The notes: generated by a model from the sequence alone, not told the origin. DNA of 64,000 nt from Gammaproteobacteria bacterium (GCA_022072255.1 JAJVHZ010000023.1:43249-107248); one strand, 5' to 3'; shown: positions 35,730 through 45,867, counted from the first letter of the stretch. Made by a program: numbers and translations.

Positions 35730-36650
35730 TCAGCCGCGAGGCGGGAAGTGCTGCTGCAACACTTCCGCGTCGAGCACGAAAACGCCGTCGACGCCGCTGC
35801 CGCGCTCGAACTCGAGCCACGTGAAAGGCACATCGGGGTATTTCTCCGCCAGTGCCCGCTCACGATCGCCGACCTCGACGACCAGCACGCCCTGCGCGTT
35901 CAGATGGTCGGCCGCCGCCTGCAGGATGCGCGTGACGATCCCGAGACCATCCTCGCCAGCGGCCAGCGCGAGCGAGGGTTCGAAGCCGTATTCGGCGGGC
36001 AGATCGGCAATGTCCCCGGCCGGCACGTAGGGGGGGTTGCTTACGATCAGATCGAACCGCTCGCCGGTCAGCGCTGCGAACAGATCGGACTGGACCAGCC
36101 GGACGCGGCCTCCCCGCCCGTGACGTCGCACATTGATGGCGGCCACCGCCAGCGCCTCCGGCGAGATGTCCGCGCCGATGACCGTTGCCTCGGGAAAGGC
36201 CAGCGCGCAGCCGATCGCGATGCAGCCACTGCCGGTGCAGAGGTCGAGCACCAGTCGTGCGCGCCCCTCCTCCACCCACGGCGAGAAGCTCCGCTCGATC
36301 AGCTCCGCGATCGGCGAGCGCGGGATCAGCACGCGCTCGTCGACGTAGAAGCTGAGCCCGCAGAAATACGCCTCGTTGAGTAGATAGGCCGCCGGCTTGC
36401 GAGTGTCGATCCGCTGCTGCAGCAGCGCGCGCACGCGCTCGATCTGCGGCCTCGTCAGAGGCCGATCGAGTTCCTCATCCGGGCATCCGAATGGCAGCTC
36501 GAGCCCGCGCAACACGAGGTAGACCGACTCGTCCAGCGCCTCACGCGTGCCGTGCCCGTAGAAGATCCTGCTGCGCCTGAACTTCCGCTGGCCAAAGTAG
36601 ATGAGCTCGCGGGCGGTCGCGGGCGGTGGCTTGCGGGAGGCATGTTTCAT
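35730..36650 (-). CDS. prmB: 50S ribosomal protein L3 glutamine methyltransferase
   Basis: The 306-residue protein has the HemK/PrmB N-terminal helical domain (TREALDESVYLVLRGLELP). The SAM site is LVLDLCTGSGCIAIGCA, followed by GADISPEALAVAAIN and the glutamine-methyltransferase motif SNPPY in FDLIVSNPPYVPAGD. Members with this N-terminus methylate Gln150 of ribosomal protein L3. In enterobacteria prmB adjoins aroC; here the two are separated by about 15 kb. Confidence 0.93.
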   Translation of the reverse strand: MKHASRKPPPATARELIYFGQRKFRRSRIFYGHGTREALDESVYLVLRGLELPFGCPDEELDRPLTRPQIERVRALLQQRIDTRKPAAYLLNEAYFCGLSFYVDERVLIPRSPIAELIERSFSPWVEEGRARLVLDLCTGSGCIAIGCALAFPEATVIGADISPEALAVAAINVRRHGRGGRVRLVQSDLFAALTGERFDLIVSNPPYVPAGDIADLPAEYGFEPSLALAAGEDGLGIVTRILQAAADHLNAQGVLVVEVGDRERALAEKYPDVPFTWLEFERGSGVDGVFVLDAEVLQQHFPPRG

Positions 36651-36952
36651 CGGGCCGGAATTATGCCCGAGGACCCGGCGCGCATAGCGGTGCGCGCAAG
36701 GTGAGGGTTGGGGTCACGACAACGTCCCGGCCGATCAGGTCGTCCAGGCGCGGGCGCACGGCGGCCGGGAAATCGGTCGCGGATTGTCGCGTTCCGGCCA
36801 AAACGCGTCGCAGCATGGTGCGACTCTCGCATCCGAGGTATCCGAGAATATACGTACAAACCGAAATTGCTATAAGTCGGAAAGTTGGCTATACTTTCGA
36901 AACATAAAGTTACAGAATTTTTTTAAAGTTATTTGACAATTCTGGAGGCACC
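36651..36952. other. Divergent-side intergenic region, AT-rich at its right end
   Basis: This 302-bp gap separates prmB from the small gene at 36953. The left part is GC-rich and featureless. The last 120 bp are markedly AT-rich for this genome and carry the promoter described at 36867-36895 and a run of T residues near 36919-36924. Confidence 0.6.
36867..36895 (+). promoter_or_regulatory. Sigma-70-like promoter for the small basic protein gene
   Basis: TTGCTA (36867-36872) and TATACT (36890-36895) are separated by exactly 17 bp inside an AT-rich stretch. The predicted start lies about 50 bp upstream of the 53-codon gene. Confidence 0.55.
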
Positions 36953-37114
36953 ATGCAGCACCAGTCCAAACCGCGGATCATCACGCAATTCCGTGGGCTT
37001 TACGCAATGTCCGCCACGATCCCGGCGGCCAACGTCAAACCGGCGGCGGCGCCCGTCCTGAAGGTCGTGGCCAAGGCCACATCCACGAAAAAGGCAGCCG
37101 AAGCAAAGCGTTAA
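36953..37114 (+). CDS. Small basic Ala/Lys-rich protein of unknown function
   Basis: The 53-codon frame starts MQHQSKPRIITQFRGLYAMS and ends ATSTKKAAEAKR, then TAA. It has a good ribosome site (GGAGG at 36944-36948), a plausible promoter at 36867-36895, and a separate upstream AT-rich region. It is strongly basic, has no signal peptide or cysteine, and the C-terminal half is rich in Ala, Lys and Val. I do not recognise a family. The Ala/Lys tail recalls histone-H1-like or nucleic-acid-binding tails, but that is only resemblance. Confidence 0.6.
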   Translation: MQHQSKPRIITQFRGLYAMSATIPAANVKPAAAPVLKVVAKATSTKKAAEAKR

Positions 37115-37126
37115 ACGTATTCTGGG

Positions 37127-37155
37127 CGCGCGCCATGCGCTGCGCGTGGCGCGCG
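37127..37155. terminator. Hairpin after the small gene, before htpG
   Basis: CGCGCGCCA (37127-37135) and TGGCGCGCG (37147-37155) form a 9-bp stem 12 bp after the TAA of the small gene. No T-run follows, so terminator activity is uncertain. Confidence 0.4.
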
Positions 37156-37236
37156 TCCGTTAGCGATGACGCTCGGCAGGCAACCCCGGCCAGCGCAGTC
37201 CCGATCCCGCCAGATCCCGCGCGCGGCTCCCTTGTC

Positions 37237-39114
37237 TCAGGACTTGCCCGCTGCGACGGCGATGAACATCTCGTTCATCCGCCGCACGAAACTCGCCGGG
37301 TCGTCCAGCTTTCCGCCCTCCGCCAGCAGGGCCTGGTCGAACAGTATCCGGGCCCAATCGTCGAAGCGCTGCTCGTCCTGCTCACTGGCCAGGCGCTGCA
37401 CGAGTGCGTGTTCGGCATTGATCTCGAGGATCGGCTTGCGGCTCTCCACCTTCTGCCCGACCTGTTTCAGAATGCGCTCGAGATTCGCACTCATGCCGTG
37501 ATCGTCGGCGACCAGACATGTCGGTGAACTCGTCAGCCGCGTGGAGGCACGCACGTCGGACACCTGCGCCTCCAGTGCCTTGCGCAACCGGCCGAGCAGA
37601 TCCTTGACCTCGCGCGTCTCCTTGCGCTCCTCCTCCTTCTCGGCGAGCTTGCCGAGATCGAGCGCGCCCCTGGCCACCGACTTCAGCGGCTTGCCCTCGA
37701 ACTCCGTGAGGTGGCTCGCGACCCACTCGTCGATCGGATCGCACAGCAGCAGCACCTCGATGCCCTTCTTGCGGAAGATCTCCAGGTGCGGGCTGTTGCG
37801 GGCCGTGGAGAAACTGTCTGCGGTGAGATAGTAGATGGCCTCCTGGTCGGCTTTCATTCGGGAGACGTAGTCGGCCAGCGATGTCGGCTTCTCCTCGCTG
37901 TCCTCGTGCGTGCTGGAATAGCGCAGCAGCTTGGCGATCTGCGCGCGATTGTCGACGTCCTCGACGATGCCTTCCTTCAGCACCCGGCCGAAGGTGTTCC
38001 AGAACTTTGCGTAATCCTCGGCGCCGAGCCCTTCGATGAGGCCCAGGATTTTCTTGACCGAGGCCGCGCGTATGGTGTCGATGACCTTGTTCTTCTGCAG
38101 GAGCTCGCGTGAGACGTTCAGGGGCAGGTCGGCGGTGTCGGCGATGCCGCGCACGAACCGCAGGTAGCGCGGCAGGAGCTGCTCGGCGTCGTCCATGATG
38201 AACACGCGCCGCACGTAGAGTTTGATGCCGCCGTGCCTGGCCTCGCGATCCCAGAGATCGAACGGCGCGCGCGCGGGCAGGAAGAACAGCGTGGTGTACT
38301 CGAGCTTGCCCTCGGTCCTGGTGTGCACGCGCGCCATCGGCGACTCGAAGTCGTGGGCGATGTGCTTGTAGAACTCGTTGTACTCCTCCTCGGTGATGTC
38401 CTTCTTGTTGCGGACCCACAGCGCGGTGGCCGAGTTTACCCGTTCGTAGCCGGTCTCCTTCTCGCCCTCCCTGGGCATCTGGATCGGCAGCGTGATGTGG
38501 TCGGAGTACTTGTGGATGATCTGGCGCAGCTTCCAGCCGCCGAGATAGTCCTTGTGCTCCTCGCGGATGTGCAGAACGATCTCCGTGCCGCGCTTCTTGC
38601 GCTGCACGCCCTGCACGGTGTACTCGCCCTGGCCGTCGGATTCCCAGCGCACGCCCTCGCCCGCCGGCAACCCCGCGCGACGGGTGGTCACGGTCACCTT
38701 GTCGGCGACGATAAAGGCGGAATAGAAGCCGACGCCGAACTGGCCGATGAGCTGGGTGTCGGACTGCCTGTCGCCGGTGAGCTGCTGGAAGAACTCGCGG
38801 GTGCCGGACTTCGCGATCGACCCGAGGTTGGCGACGACCTCCTCGCGCGACATGCCGATGCCATTGTCGCGCACTGTTATCGTGCCCTGCTGACCGCTGT
38901 ACTCCACGGTGATGGCGAGATCGGTGTCGCCTTCGTAAAGGGCTTCGTTGCCCAGGGCCTCGAAGCGGAGCTTCTCGGAGGCGTCCGAGGCATTGGAGAT
39001 GAGCTCGCGCAGGAAGATATCCGGATTGCTGTACAGCGAATGCACCATGAGATCCAGGAGTTGCCTGATCTCGGCCTGGAAGCCCAGGGTCTGCTTGTTG
39101 ACGTCGACGGACAT
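37237..39114 (-). CDS. htpG: Chaperone HtpG (bacterial Hsp90)
   Basis: The 625-residue protein has the GHKL ATPase signatures [45 protein letters not shown] and [36 protein letters not shown] occurs in the middle domain. It is a dimeric ATP-dependent chaperone acting with the DnaK system. Its length matches the family. It is divergent from mutS with only 52 bp between the starts. Confidence 0.97.
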   Translation of the reverse strand: MSVDVNKQTLGFQAEIRQLLDLMVHSLYSNPDIFLRELISNASDASEKLRFEALGNEALYEGDTDLAITVEYSGQQGTITVRDNGIGMSREEVVANLGSIAKSGTREFFQQLTGDRQSDTQLIGQFGVGFYSAFIVADKVTVTTRRAGLPAGEGVRWESDGQGEYTVQGVQRKKRGTEIVLHIREEHKDYLGGWKLRQIIHKYSDHITLPIQMPREGEKETGYERVNSATALWVRNKKDITEEEYNEFYKHIAHDFESPMARVHTRTEGKLEYTTLFFLPARAPFDLWDREARHGGIKLYVRRVFIMDDAEQLLPRYLRFVRGIADTADLPLNVSRELLQKNKVIDTIRAASVKKILGLIEGLGAEDYAKFWNTFGRVLKEGIVEDVDNRAQIAKLLRYSSTHEDSEEKPTSLADYVSRMKADQEAIYYLTADSFSTARNSPHLEIFRKKGIEVLLLCDPIDEWVASHLTEFEGKPLKSVARGALDLGKLAEKEEERKETREVKDLLGRLRKALEAQVSDVRASTRLTSSPTCLVADDHGMSANLERILKQVGQKVESRKPILEINAEHALVQRLASEQDEQRFDDWARILFDQALLAEGGKLDDPASFVRRMNEMFIAVAAGKS

Positions 39115-39166
39115 GCCAAACCGCTCCCTATTTTCTGCTTGGTCGGGTGCCGTATAGTTGCGGGCA

Positions 39167-41821
39167 ATGGCCGCTCAATTCAAGCCTCCCCCTGGCGAAC
39201 CGGTCGCCCCGGGCAGTCCCCGCGGAGGGCCCGCCGGCCGCTCGTCCCGGGGCGCCCCCCGGGCGCCTGAGCCCCATGCCGAGCACACGCCGGTCATGCA
39301 GCAGTACCTGGGATTCAAGGCGCAGCATCCGGGGACGCTGCTCTTCTACCGCATGGGAGATTTCTACGAGCTTTTCTTCGACGACGCCCGGCGTGCCGCA
39401 GCGCTGCTCGGGATCGCGCTGACCGCGCGCGGCCAGTCCGCCGGCGAACCCATCCCGATGGCGGGCGTGCCGGCGCACGCCGTCGATCAGTATCTCGCGC
39501 GGCTGGTGAAGGTCGGCGAATCGGTCGTCATCTGCGATCAGGTCGGCGACCCAGCCACGAGCAGGGGACCGGTGGAACGCCGGATCACCCGCATCGTCAC
39601 GCCCGGCACCGCCACCGACGACGCGTTGCTCGACGGCAGGCGCGACAACTGGCTGGCCGCGCTGCACGGCGCCGGCAGGTGCATCGGGCTGGCCGCCATC
39701 GACCTCGGCGGCGGGCGGTTCATACTCGGCGAACTCGATGGCGATAGCACGCTCGCCGACGAACTCGAGCGCCTGCAGCCGAGCGAGATCCTCCTGAGCG
39801 AGGACTCACCGCTGCAGCCGCTGCTCGCCGTGCGCCGCGGCGTGAAGCTGCGGCCGCCATGGTGTTTCGACACGGACACGGCGCGGCGGGCGCTCATGCG
39901 ACAGTTCGGCGTGAGCGACCTCGCCGGCTTCGGCTGCGACGGGATGCGGGCGGCGATCGCGGCCGCCGGCGCGGCCCTGCAGTACGCCGCCGACACGCAG
40001 CGATCGGCTTTGCCGCACCTGAAACCGCCACGGGTGGAGCACTCGCGCGAGACGATCGTGCTCGACGCGGCCAGCCGCAGGAACCTCGAGATCGACGCGA
40101 GCCTGGCCGGTATCCCGCAGAACACGCTGGTGGCGGTGATGGACAGCACGGTCACGCCCATGGGCGGGCGCAATCTGCGCCGCTGGCTCACGCGCCCACT
40201 GCGCGATCCGTCCACGGTGGGTGCCCGGCACCAGGCGGTGCAGGTGCTGCTCGAGGAGGCCGCGCATCCGGGCGTGCGCGAGTGCCTGCGGCGGTTCGGC
40301 GACGTCGAGCGCATCCTCGCGCGCGTGGCGCTGAAATCGGCACGGCCGCGGGATCTGGCGCAGCTGCGCGACGCGCTCGCGGGGCTGCCCGTGCTGCGTG
40401 CGCGCATTGCCCGCGCCGACGCGCCGGCGCTCGCCGCGATACACGAGGACATCGGCGAGTTCCCGGAGCTGCACGAGCTGCTCGCGCGTGCCATCGTGGG
40501 ATCCCCGCCGATCTGGCTGCGCGACGGTGGCGTCATCGCCGCCGGCTACGATGCCGAACTCGACGCGCTGCGCGCGCTCTCCGGCGACGCCGGCCAGTTC
40601 CTGGCCGAGCTGGAGCAGCGCGAACGCGCCGCCAGCGGCATCGCCAACCTCAAGGTCGGCTACAACAAGGTGCACGGCTTCTACATCGAGGTGAGCCGCG
40701 CCCATGCCGAGCGGGTGCCGCCGCGCTACCAGCGCCGGCAGACGCTGAAGGCCGCCGAGCGCTACATCACCCCGGAGCTGAAGGTACACGAGGACAGGGT
40801 ACTGAGCGCTGGCGGGCGGGCGCTGGCGCGCGAGCGGCATCTGTACGAGGCGCTGCTCGAGCAGTTGCAGAGTCACCTGCCGCGGCTGCAGGACAGTGCC
40901 GCGGCGATTGCCGCGCTCGACACGCTTGCCTGCTACGCCGAGCGCGCGGAGGCGCTGAATCTCTCCTGTCCGACGCTCGACGGCCGACCGGGGATCGAGA
41001 TCGTCGCGGGCCGGCACCCGGTCGTCGAACAGCGCGGCGGCGAACCGTTCATTCCCAACGATCTCGACCTGAACGAGACCCGCCGCATGCTGGTCATCAC
41101 CGGCCCCAACATGGGCGGCAAGTCCACCTACATGCGCCAGACCGCGCTCGTCGTGCTGCTCGCACACGCCGGCAGCTTCGTGCCGGCGCAGAGCGCCCGG
41201 ATAGGACCCGTCGATCGCATCTTCACCCGTATCGGCGCGGCCGACGACCTCGCCTCCGGCCGATCGACCTTCATGGTGGAGATGACGGAGACGGCCAGCA
41301 TCCTGCGCCATGCGACCGCCGAAAGCCTGGTGCTGATGGACGAGATCGGCCGTGGCACCAGCACCTTCGACGGACTGGCGCTGGCGTGGGCCACGGCCCA
41401 GGCGCTGGCGAGGGACATCCGCGCCTGGACCCTTTTTGCCACCCACTACTTCGAGCTGACCGCACTCGCCGAGGAGAGCGCGGCGGTGGCCAACGTGCAC
41501 CTCGATGCGGTCGAGCACCGCGATCAGATTGTATTTCTGCGCCGGGTGAAGGACGGACCTGCGGACCGCAGCTACGGCCTGCATGTCGCCCTGCTCGCCG
41601 GCGTGCCGCGCGAGGTGATCGAGCGGGCCCAGCGATACCTGGAAGGCCTCGAATCCTCACCGCGCTCGGCGAGCGCGGCCCCCGCCACGCCGCAGTTGTC
41701 GCTGTTCGAACCGCATGCGCGGCTCATCGAGGCGCTGCGCGCCGCCGACCCCGACACGCTCAGCCCCCGCGAGGCGCTCGCCCTGCTCTACGGCCTGCGC
41801 GGGCTGCTCGAGCGGTGGTAG
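39167..41821 (+). CDS. mutS: DNA mismatch repair protein MutS
   Basis: The 884-residue protein has an N-terminal extension of about 45 Pro/Gly-rich residues, then the mismatch-binding motif GDFYELF. The clamp contains [16 protein letters not shown]. The ATPase has Walker [10 protein letters not shown] (646-654), [19 protein letters not shown] [11 protein letters not shown], and [12 protein letters not shown]. It recognises mispaired bases and recruits MutL. The ATG at 39167 is the first good start; a TTG lies three codons upstream. It is divergent from htpG. Confidence 0.97.
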   Translation: MAAQFKPPPGEPVAPGSPRGGPAGRSSRGAPRAPEPHAEHTPVMQQYLGFKAQHPGTLLFYRMGDFYELFFDDARRAAALLGIALTARGQSAGEPIPMAGVPAHAVDQYLARLVKVGESVVICDQVGDPATSRGPVERRITRIVTPGTATDDALLDGRRDNWLAALHGAGRCIGLAAIDLGGGRFILGELDGDSTLADELERLQPSEILLSEDSPLQPLLAVRRGVKLRPPWCFDTDTARRALMRQFGVSDLAGFGCDGMRAAIAAAGAALQYAADTQRSALPHLKPPRVEHSRETIVLDAASRRNLEIDASLAGIPQNTLVAVMDSTVTPMGGRNLRRWLTRPLRDPSTVGARHQAVQVLLEEAAHPGVRECLRRFGDVERILARVALKSARPRDLAQLRDALAGLPVLRARIARADAPALAAIHEDIGEFPELHELLARAIVGSPPIWLRDGGVIAAGYDAELDALRALSGDAGQFLAELEQRERAASGIANLKVGYNKVHGFYIEVSRAHAERVPPRYQRRQTLKAAERYITPELKVHEDRVLSAGGRALARERHLYEALLEQLQSHLPRLQDSAAAIAALDTLACYAERAEALNLSCPTLDGRPGIEIVAGRHPVVEQRGGEPFIPNDLDLNETRRMLVITGPNMGGKSTYMRQTALVVLLAHAGSFVPAQSARIGPVDRIFTRIGAADDLASGRSTFMVEMTETASILRHATAESLVLMDEIGRGTSTFDGLALAWATAQALARDIRAWTLFATHYFELTALAEESAAVANVHLDAVEHRDQIVFLRRVKDGPADRSYGLHVALLAGVPREVIERAQRYLEGLESSPRSASAAPATPQLSLFEPHARLIEALRAADPDTLSPREALALLYGLRGLLERW

Positions 41822-41873
41822 CGCGAGGTAAAGATCGCGCCGTGGCGGGCCGCTACCGACCTCGGGCGGGCGA

Positions 41874-41895
41874 AACGGCGGCGGCTGCCGCCGTT
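41874..41895 (+). terminator. Hairpin downstream of mutS
   Basis: AACGGCGGC and GCCGCCGTT form a 9-bp stem around GGCT, 52 bp after the mutS stop. Only two T residues follow, so it is a weak terminator candidate. Confidence 0.45.
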
Positions 41896-41933
41896 CAGCG
41901 CGCAAGGTCGAGCCAGAGCACGGGAGAGCCAGC

Positions 41934-42140
41934 ATGAGCACCGATCAAACCGATGATCCGATGGACCAGACGATGCGATTCTCCTCCTTCCGCGGCGAGT
42001 GCCATGCCGTGCATGCCGACGGCAGTGGCGCCTGGATCGGGCAGTGGCGCACCAACGGGGAGGAGGCTCAGGCCGACTGCGATGCGCACGACCATGCCCA
42101 CCATGACGGCCAGCCGCACGCCATGGTGGAATTCAGATAA
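41934..42140 (+). CDS. Small His/Asp-rich hypothetical protein
   Basis: This 68-residue frame has an ATG preceded by CGGGAGAG at a fair ribosome-site distance, within a 463-bp gap. The C-terminal half is rich in His, Asp and Cys (DCDAHDHAHHDGQPH), which could bind a metal. The N-terminal half shows no motif. No family is recognised. It may be a chance frame in GC-rich DNA; the ribosome site and polar composition are the only support. Confidence 0.4.
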   Translation: MSTDQTDDPMDQTMRFSSFRGECHAVHADGSGAWIGQWRTNGEEAQADCDAHDHAHHDGQPHAMVEFR

Positions 42141-42284
42141 GAGCGGCGGCACCGGCGCGCCCCGTTGAGGCGGCGTCCCGGTTCGGCCCTGTGCGCACCT
42201 GCGGCCGCGACGGGCGGCGCGGCGCGGCCAAGGAGCGGCGGGGAACCGCCCGGGCGGCCCGAAGGCAGTACAATAGCCTTCTGT

Positions 42285-42764
42285 ATGTCCGTCGCCGGCC
42301 GCATCGAACTGCCCGATCCAACCCGCATCATCCCCTGGACCCAGGTTCTGCTCGACAGCCACGCCCGCCTCACGGGCGAAGAGCTCATCGCCCGCAGCGG
42401 CGACGCCCGCGACGAGGCCGAGCGGGTGTTCCTGGCGCCGTTCGTCGTTGCCTCGCACGACAGCGCCGCCGAGCCGATCCTCAACTATGGCAACCGCACC
42501 GCGCTGGCGCTGTGGGGACTGCCATGGGAGCGCTTCGTGCGCACGCCTTCCCGTGCCACCGCCGAGATCGTTCGCCAGGAGGAGCGCCAGCGCGTGCTCG
42601 AGCAGGTCGGCAGGCTGGGCTACATGACGGGCTACACCGGTGTGCGCATCAGCGCCGCCGGCCGGCGCTTTCGCATCCACGATGTGACGATCTGGGATCT
42701 GTGCGATGGCAACGGCAGGCGGGTTGGTCAGGCTGCCACATTTCGTCACTGGACTGACGAATAA
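42285..42764 (+). CDS. MEKHLA domain protein
   Basis: The 159-residue protein contains LNYGNRTALALWGLPWERFVRTPSRATAE and GYTGVRISAAGRRFRIHDVTIWDL. These are the core of the PAS-related MEKHLA domain. That domain is best known at the C-terminus of plant HD-ZIP III regulators and as a stand-alone protein in bacteria, where its role is unknown but sensory. The start at 42285 is preceded by a TACAAT box (42270-42275). The ABC transporter gene follows after 18 bp, so they may be one transcription unit. Confidence 0.8.
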   Translation: MSVAGRIELPDPTRIIPWTQVLLDSHARLTGEELIARSGDARDEAERVFLAPFVVASHDSAAEPILNYGNRTALALWGLPWERFVRTPSRATAEIVRQEERQRVLEQVGRLGYMTGYTGVRISAAGRRFRIHDVTIWDLCDGNGRRVGQAATFRHWTDE

Positions 42765-42782
42765 GGGCATGTTGCCGCGGCC

Positions 42783-44618
42783 GTGACGACATCCAGGCCC
42801 GCCCCGACCGGCAGCTGGACGGCGCTGAAATCGCTGCTCCCCTACGTCTGGGAGTACCGTGCCCGGCTGCTGCTGGCGCTAGGCTGCCTGGTCATCGCCA
42901 AGGTCGCGAACGTGGGCCTGCCGCTCACGCTGAAGGCCATCGTCGACGGCCTGGACCCTCGCCAGGCGGTGCTGGCGGTACCGATCTCGCTGGTGGCCGG
43001 CTACGGGCTGCTGCGGCTGTCGAGCACGCTGTTCAGCGAGCTGCGCGACATCCTGTTCGCGCGCGTCGCGCAGCGGAGCATCCGCAACGTCGCGCTGAAG
43101 ACCTTCCGCCACCTGCACGCGCTGTCGCTGCGCTTCCATCTCGAACGCCAGACCGGCGGCATGACCCGCGACGTGGAGCGCGGCACCAAGGGCATCGACA
43201 CGCTGCTGAGCTACGCCATCTTCAGCATCATCCCCACGTTCGTGGAGATCACGCTCATCGGCATCGTGCTGCTGCGCAATTTCAGCGTCTGGTTCGCGCT
43301 CATCACGCTGCTCGCGCTGGCGAGCTACATCTTCTTCACGGTGGTGATCACCGAGTGGCGCACGCACTTCCGCCGCGCCATGAACGAGCTGGACTCCAGG
43401 GCGAGCACGCGCGCCATCGACAGCCTGCTGAATTACGAGACGGTGAAGTATTTCGGCAACGAAGACTTCGAGACCAGCCGCTACGACGAGAGTCTGCAGC
43501 GCTGGGAGGAAGCCTCGGTGAAAAGCCGCACCTCGCTCGGCCTGCTCAATGCCACCCAGGCCTTCATCATCGCCAGCGCGGTGACCACGCTGATGGCGCT
43601 CGCCGCCCGCGGGGTGGTCGCCGGAACCATGAGCGTCGGCGACCTCGTGCTGGTCAACGTCCTGCTCATCCAGCTCTACATGCCGCTGAATTTCCTGGGG
43701 GTGATGTACCGGGAGATCAAGCAGGCGGTCACCGACATGGAAAAGCTCTTCGGCCTGCTGGAGGTGCACCGCGAGGTCGACGACGAGCCCGGCGCGGCGC
43801 CGCTGGCGCTCGCCGGCGCGTCGATACGCTTTGAACACGTCGATTTTTCCTACGAGGCGAAGCGGCAGATCCTGCGCGACCTCAGCTTCGAGGTGCCGGC
43901 CGGCCACAAGGTGGCCGTGGTCGGCACGAGCGGGGCGGGAAAGTCCACGCTTGCACGGCTCCTGTTCCGGTTCTACGACGTGAACGCCGGCAGCATCAGC
44001 ATTGACGGGCAGGACATCCGCAGGGTCACCCAGGCGTCGCTGCGGCGGGCTATCGGCATCGTCCCGCAGGACACGGTGCTCTTCAACGACACGCTCTGGT
44101 ACAACATCGCCTACGGCGACCCGGAGGCGGGCGATGAGGAGGTGATCGCGGCGGGGAGATCGGCCCATATCCACGAGTTCGTGATGGCCCTGCCGGACGG
44201 CTACAGCACCATGGTCGGCGAGCGTGGACTGAAGCTCTCCGGCGGCGAGAAACAGAGAGTGGCGATCGCCCGAACCCTGCTCAAACGGCCCGCCATCCTC
44301 ATCTTCGACGAGGCCACCTCGGCGCTGGATTCCCGCACCGAGAAGCTCATCCAGGCCGAACTGCGGGAGATTGCCGAGAATCGCACGACGCTGGTCATCG
44401 CCCATCGGCTCTCCACCATCGTCGACGCCGACCAGATCCTGGTCATGGAGGCCGGCCGGATCATCGAGCGCGGCACCCACCGCGAGTTGCTCGCCCGCGG
44501 GGGGACCTACGCCCAGATGTGGGAACTGCAGCAGCAGGAGGAGGAGGAAGAGTATGCGGGGCTCGCCAGCGTGCAGCCCGCGCCGGTACCCGCGCGCGGG
44601 CTGCCGGAGGCCTACTGA
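42783..44618 (+). CDS. Atm1/ABCB7-type ABC exporter
   Basis: The 611-residue fused transporter has six N-terminal helices (from LLALGCLVIAKVANVGLPLTLKAIVDGLD) with the Atm1-type RTGGMTRDVERGTKGI-like QTGGMTRDVERGTKG. The nucleotide-binding domain has Walker A GTSGAGKST, signature LSGGEKQRVAIART and Walker B ILIFDEATSALD. Relatives in Proteobacteria export glutathione-metal or persulfide conjugates and support Fe-S or heavy-metal homeostasis. The start is a GTG at 42783. A ferredoxin gene follows. Confidence 0.92.
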   Translation: MTTSRPAPTGSWTALKSLLPYVWEYRARLLLALGCLVIAKVANVGLPLTLKAIVDGLDPRQAVLAVPISLVAGYGLLRLSSTLFSELRDILFARVAQRSIRNVALKTFRHLHALSLRFHLERQTGGMTRDVERGTKGIDTLLSYAIFSIIPTFVEITLIGIVLLRNFSVWFALITLLALASYIFFTVVITEWRTHFRRAMNELDSRASTRAIDSLLNYETVKYFGNEDFETSRYDESLQRWEEASVKSRTSLGLLNATQAFIIASAVTTLMALAARGVVAGTMSVGDLVLVNVLLIQLYMPLNFLGVMYREIKQAVTDMEKLFGLLEVHREVDDEPGAAPLALAGASIRFEHVDFSYEAKRQILRDLSFEVPAGHKVAVVGTSGAGKSTLARLLFRFYDVNAGSISIDGQDIRRVTQASLRRAIGIVPQDTVLFNDTLWYNIAYGDPEAGDEEVIAAGRSAHIHEFVMALPDGYSTMVGERGLKLSGGEKQRVAIARTLLKRPAILIFDEATSALDSRTEKLIQAELREIAENRTTLVIAHRLSTIVDADQILVMEAGRIIERGTHRELLARGGTYAQMWELQQQEEEEEYAGLASVQPAPVPARGLPEAY

Positions 44619-44667
44619 GAGGCGGCTTGATGCGGGTCAGGTCGTGTTTCAGGATGCGACCGGACGT

Positions 44668-44696
44668 TTCGCAAATGGCCGCCTCACCGATATAAT
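44668..44696 (+). promoter_or_regulatory. Sigma-70-like promoter for fdxA
   Basis: A consensus -10 box TATAAT (44691-44696) is preceded by TTCGCA (44668-44673) at 17-bp spacing, 38 bp before the ferredoxin start. fdxA can therefore be transcribed apart from the ABC gene. Confidence 0.6.
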
Positions 44697-44734
44697 CCGG
44701 GTTCGTTCACCAATTCCCACCAGCGAGAGAAGTC

Positions 44735-45058
44735 ATGGCATTTGTCGTCACCGAGGCTTGCATCAAGTGCAAGTACACCGATTGCGTGGAGGTCTGCCCA
44801 GTCGACTGCTTCCACGAAGGTCCCAACATGCTCGTCATCGATCCCGACGAGTGCATCGACTGCACGCTTTGCGAACCGGAATGCCCGGTCAACGCCATCT
44901 GCTCGGAGGACGACCTGCCCTCGGACCAGCAGCAGTTCCTGGCCCTGAACGCCGAGTTGTCCAAGGCCTGGCCGGTGATCAACGAGGTCAAGGACCCACT
45001 GCCGGAGGCCGAGGAGTGGAAGGACGTGAAGAGCAAGCTCGACAAACTGGAGCGCTGA
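44735..45058 (+). CDS. fdxA: Seven-iron ferredoxin FdxA
   Basis: The 107-residue protein starts [26 protein letters not shown] and continues [16 protein letters not shown]. The two cysteine sets bind one [3Fe-4S] and one [4Fe-4S] cluster, and the helical tail [20 protein letters not shown] is typical of the Azotobacter FdI type. It is a low-potential cytoplasmic electron carrier. Expression probably comes from its own TATAAT promoter. Confidence 0.97.
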   Translation: MAFVVTEACIKCKYTDCVEVCPVDCFHEGPNMLVIDPDECIDCTLCEPECPVNAICSEDDLPSDQQQFLALNAELSKAWPVINEVKDPLPEAEEWKDVKSKLDKLER

Positions 45059-45088
45059 GCAGTCCGACGGCGACCGTGGTAACACGAG

Positions 45089-45112
45089 AAAGCGGCCTCA
45101 GGGCTGCTTTTT
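45089..45112 (+). terminator. Rho-independent terminator after fdxA
   Basis: AAAGCGGCC and GGCTGCTTT form a stem with one G-U pair around TCAG and run into TTTTT. It starts 30 bp after the fdxA stop. Confidence 0.65.
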
Positions 45113-45256
45113 CGTTCCTGATGCAGTCATGAAGTCCGCGTTCCCCCCGCCCCGATCGCAGTTGCGCCTTAACTTTTGACCTACAATTCCGACACTATGG
45201 ATGCCTGCTGCCGCGGTGGGCGGCAGCGCGAGGGGTGACAGCCCGAGGGAACGAAG

Positions 45257-45718
45257 ATGACGGTTCGCACGAGCCTTGTCGCGGTGATGGCGATCGCGCT
45301 GCTGGGGCCGCAGGCCGCCGCGCGCGAGGTGTACAAGTGGACCGATGCGAACGGCAAGGTCCACTATGGCGACCGGCCGGCCGCCGCAGCGGCGGAAAAG
45401 ATCGAGGTCCGGGTCGCCGAGCCGATCCCGGACGAGAATGCCGCGGCCCGCGATGAGAAGACCCGGCGGCTGCTCAAGCAACTCGAGCAGGAGCGCGCGG
45501 AGGACGCCGAGGCCCAGGCCCGGATTGCCGAGGAGAAGGCGATGCGCCGGGACAACTGCCTGAAGGCAAGGGATCTGCTCGAGAAGTACCGGACTGCTAC
45601 CTACCTCTATGAAGGCGGTGAGGGCAAGGATCACCGGGTCCTGACGAAGGAGGAGCGCGCCGGGGCGGAGGCCGCGGCGCAGAAGGAAGTGGACAAGTGG
45701 TGCAAGCACGGCGGCTGA
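45257..45718 (+). CDS. DUF4124 domain-containing secreted protein
   Basis: The 153-residue protein has a signal peptide (VAVMAIALLGPQAAA) followed by the DUF4124 motif REVYKWTDANGKVHYGDRP. A charged coiled-coil-like segment (EKTRRLLKQLEQERAEDAEAQ) and a two-cysteine C-terminal part follow. DUF4124 proteins are periplasmic and uncharacterised. The sequence TTTTGACC-TACAAT upstream suggests a promoter, but spacing is irregular. Confidence 0.87.
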   Translation: MTVRTSLVAVMAIALLGPQAAAREVYKWTDANGKVHYGDRPAAAAAEKIEVRVAEPIPDENAAARDEKTRRLLKQLEQERAEDAEAQARIAEEKAMRRDNCLKARDLLEKYRTATYLYEGGEGKDHRVLTKEERAGAEAAAQKEVDKWCKHGG

Positions 45719-45867
45719 CACGTCGCCTCTGCGGGGAAACGGTGCGGCGGGACACACTTCCGGGCGCGCCAGCGCAGGCCTGACGCCGCGCCGCGTTTAG
45801 TGCCGAAGGCACTTTCGGCTAGACTAGGCCTTATAAAAATAAAGACCGTCATCCGGCGAAATCCACC

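Noticed and set aside
41895..42770. Minus-strand 291-codon frame opposite the MEKHLA gene
   Set aside because: No motif; the MEKHLA domain on the plus strand explains the coding signal.
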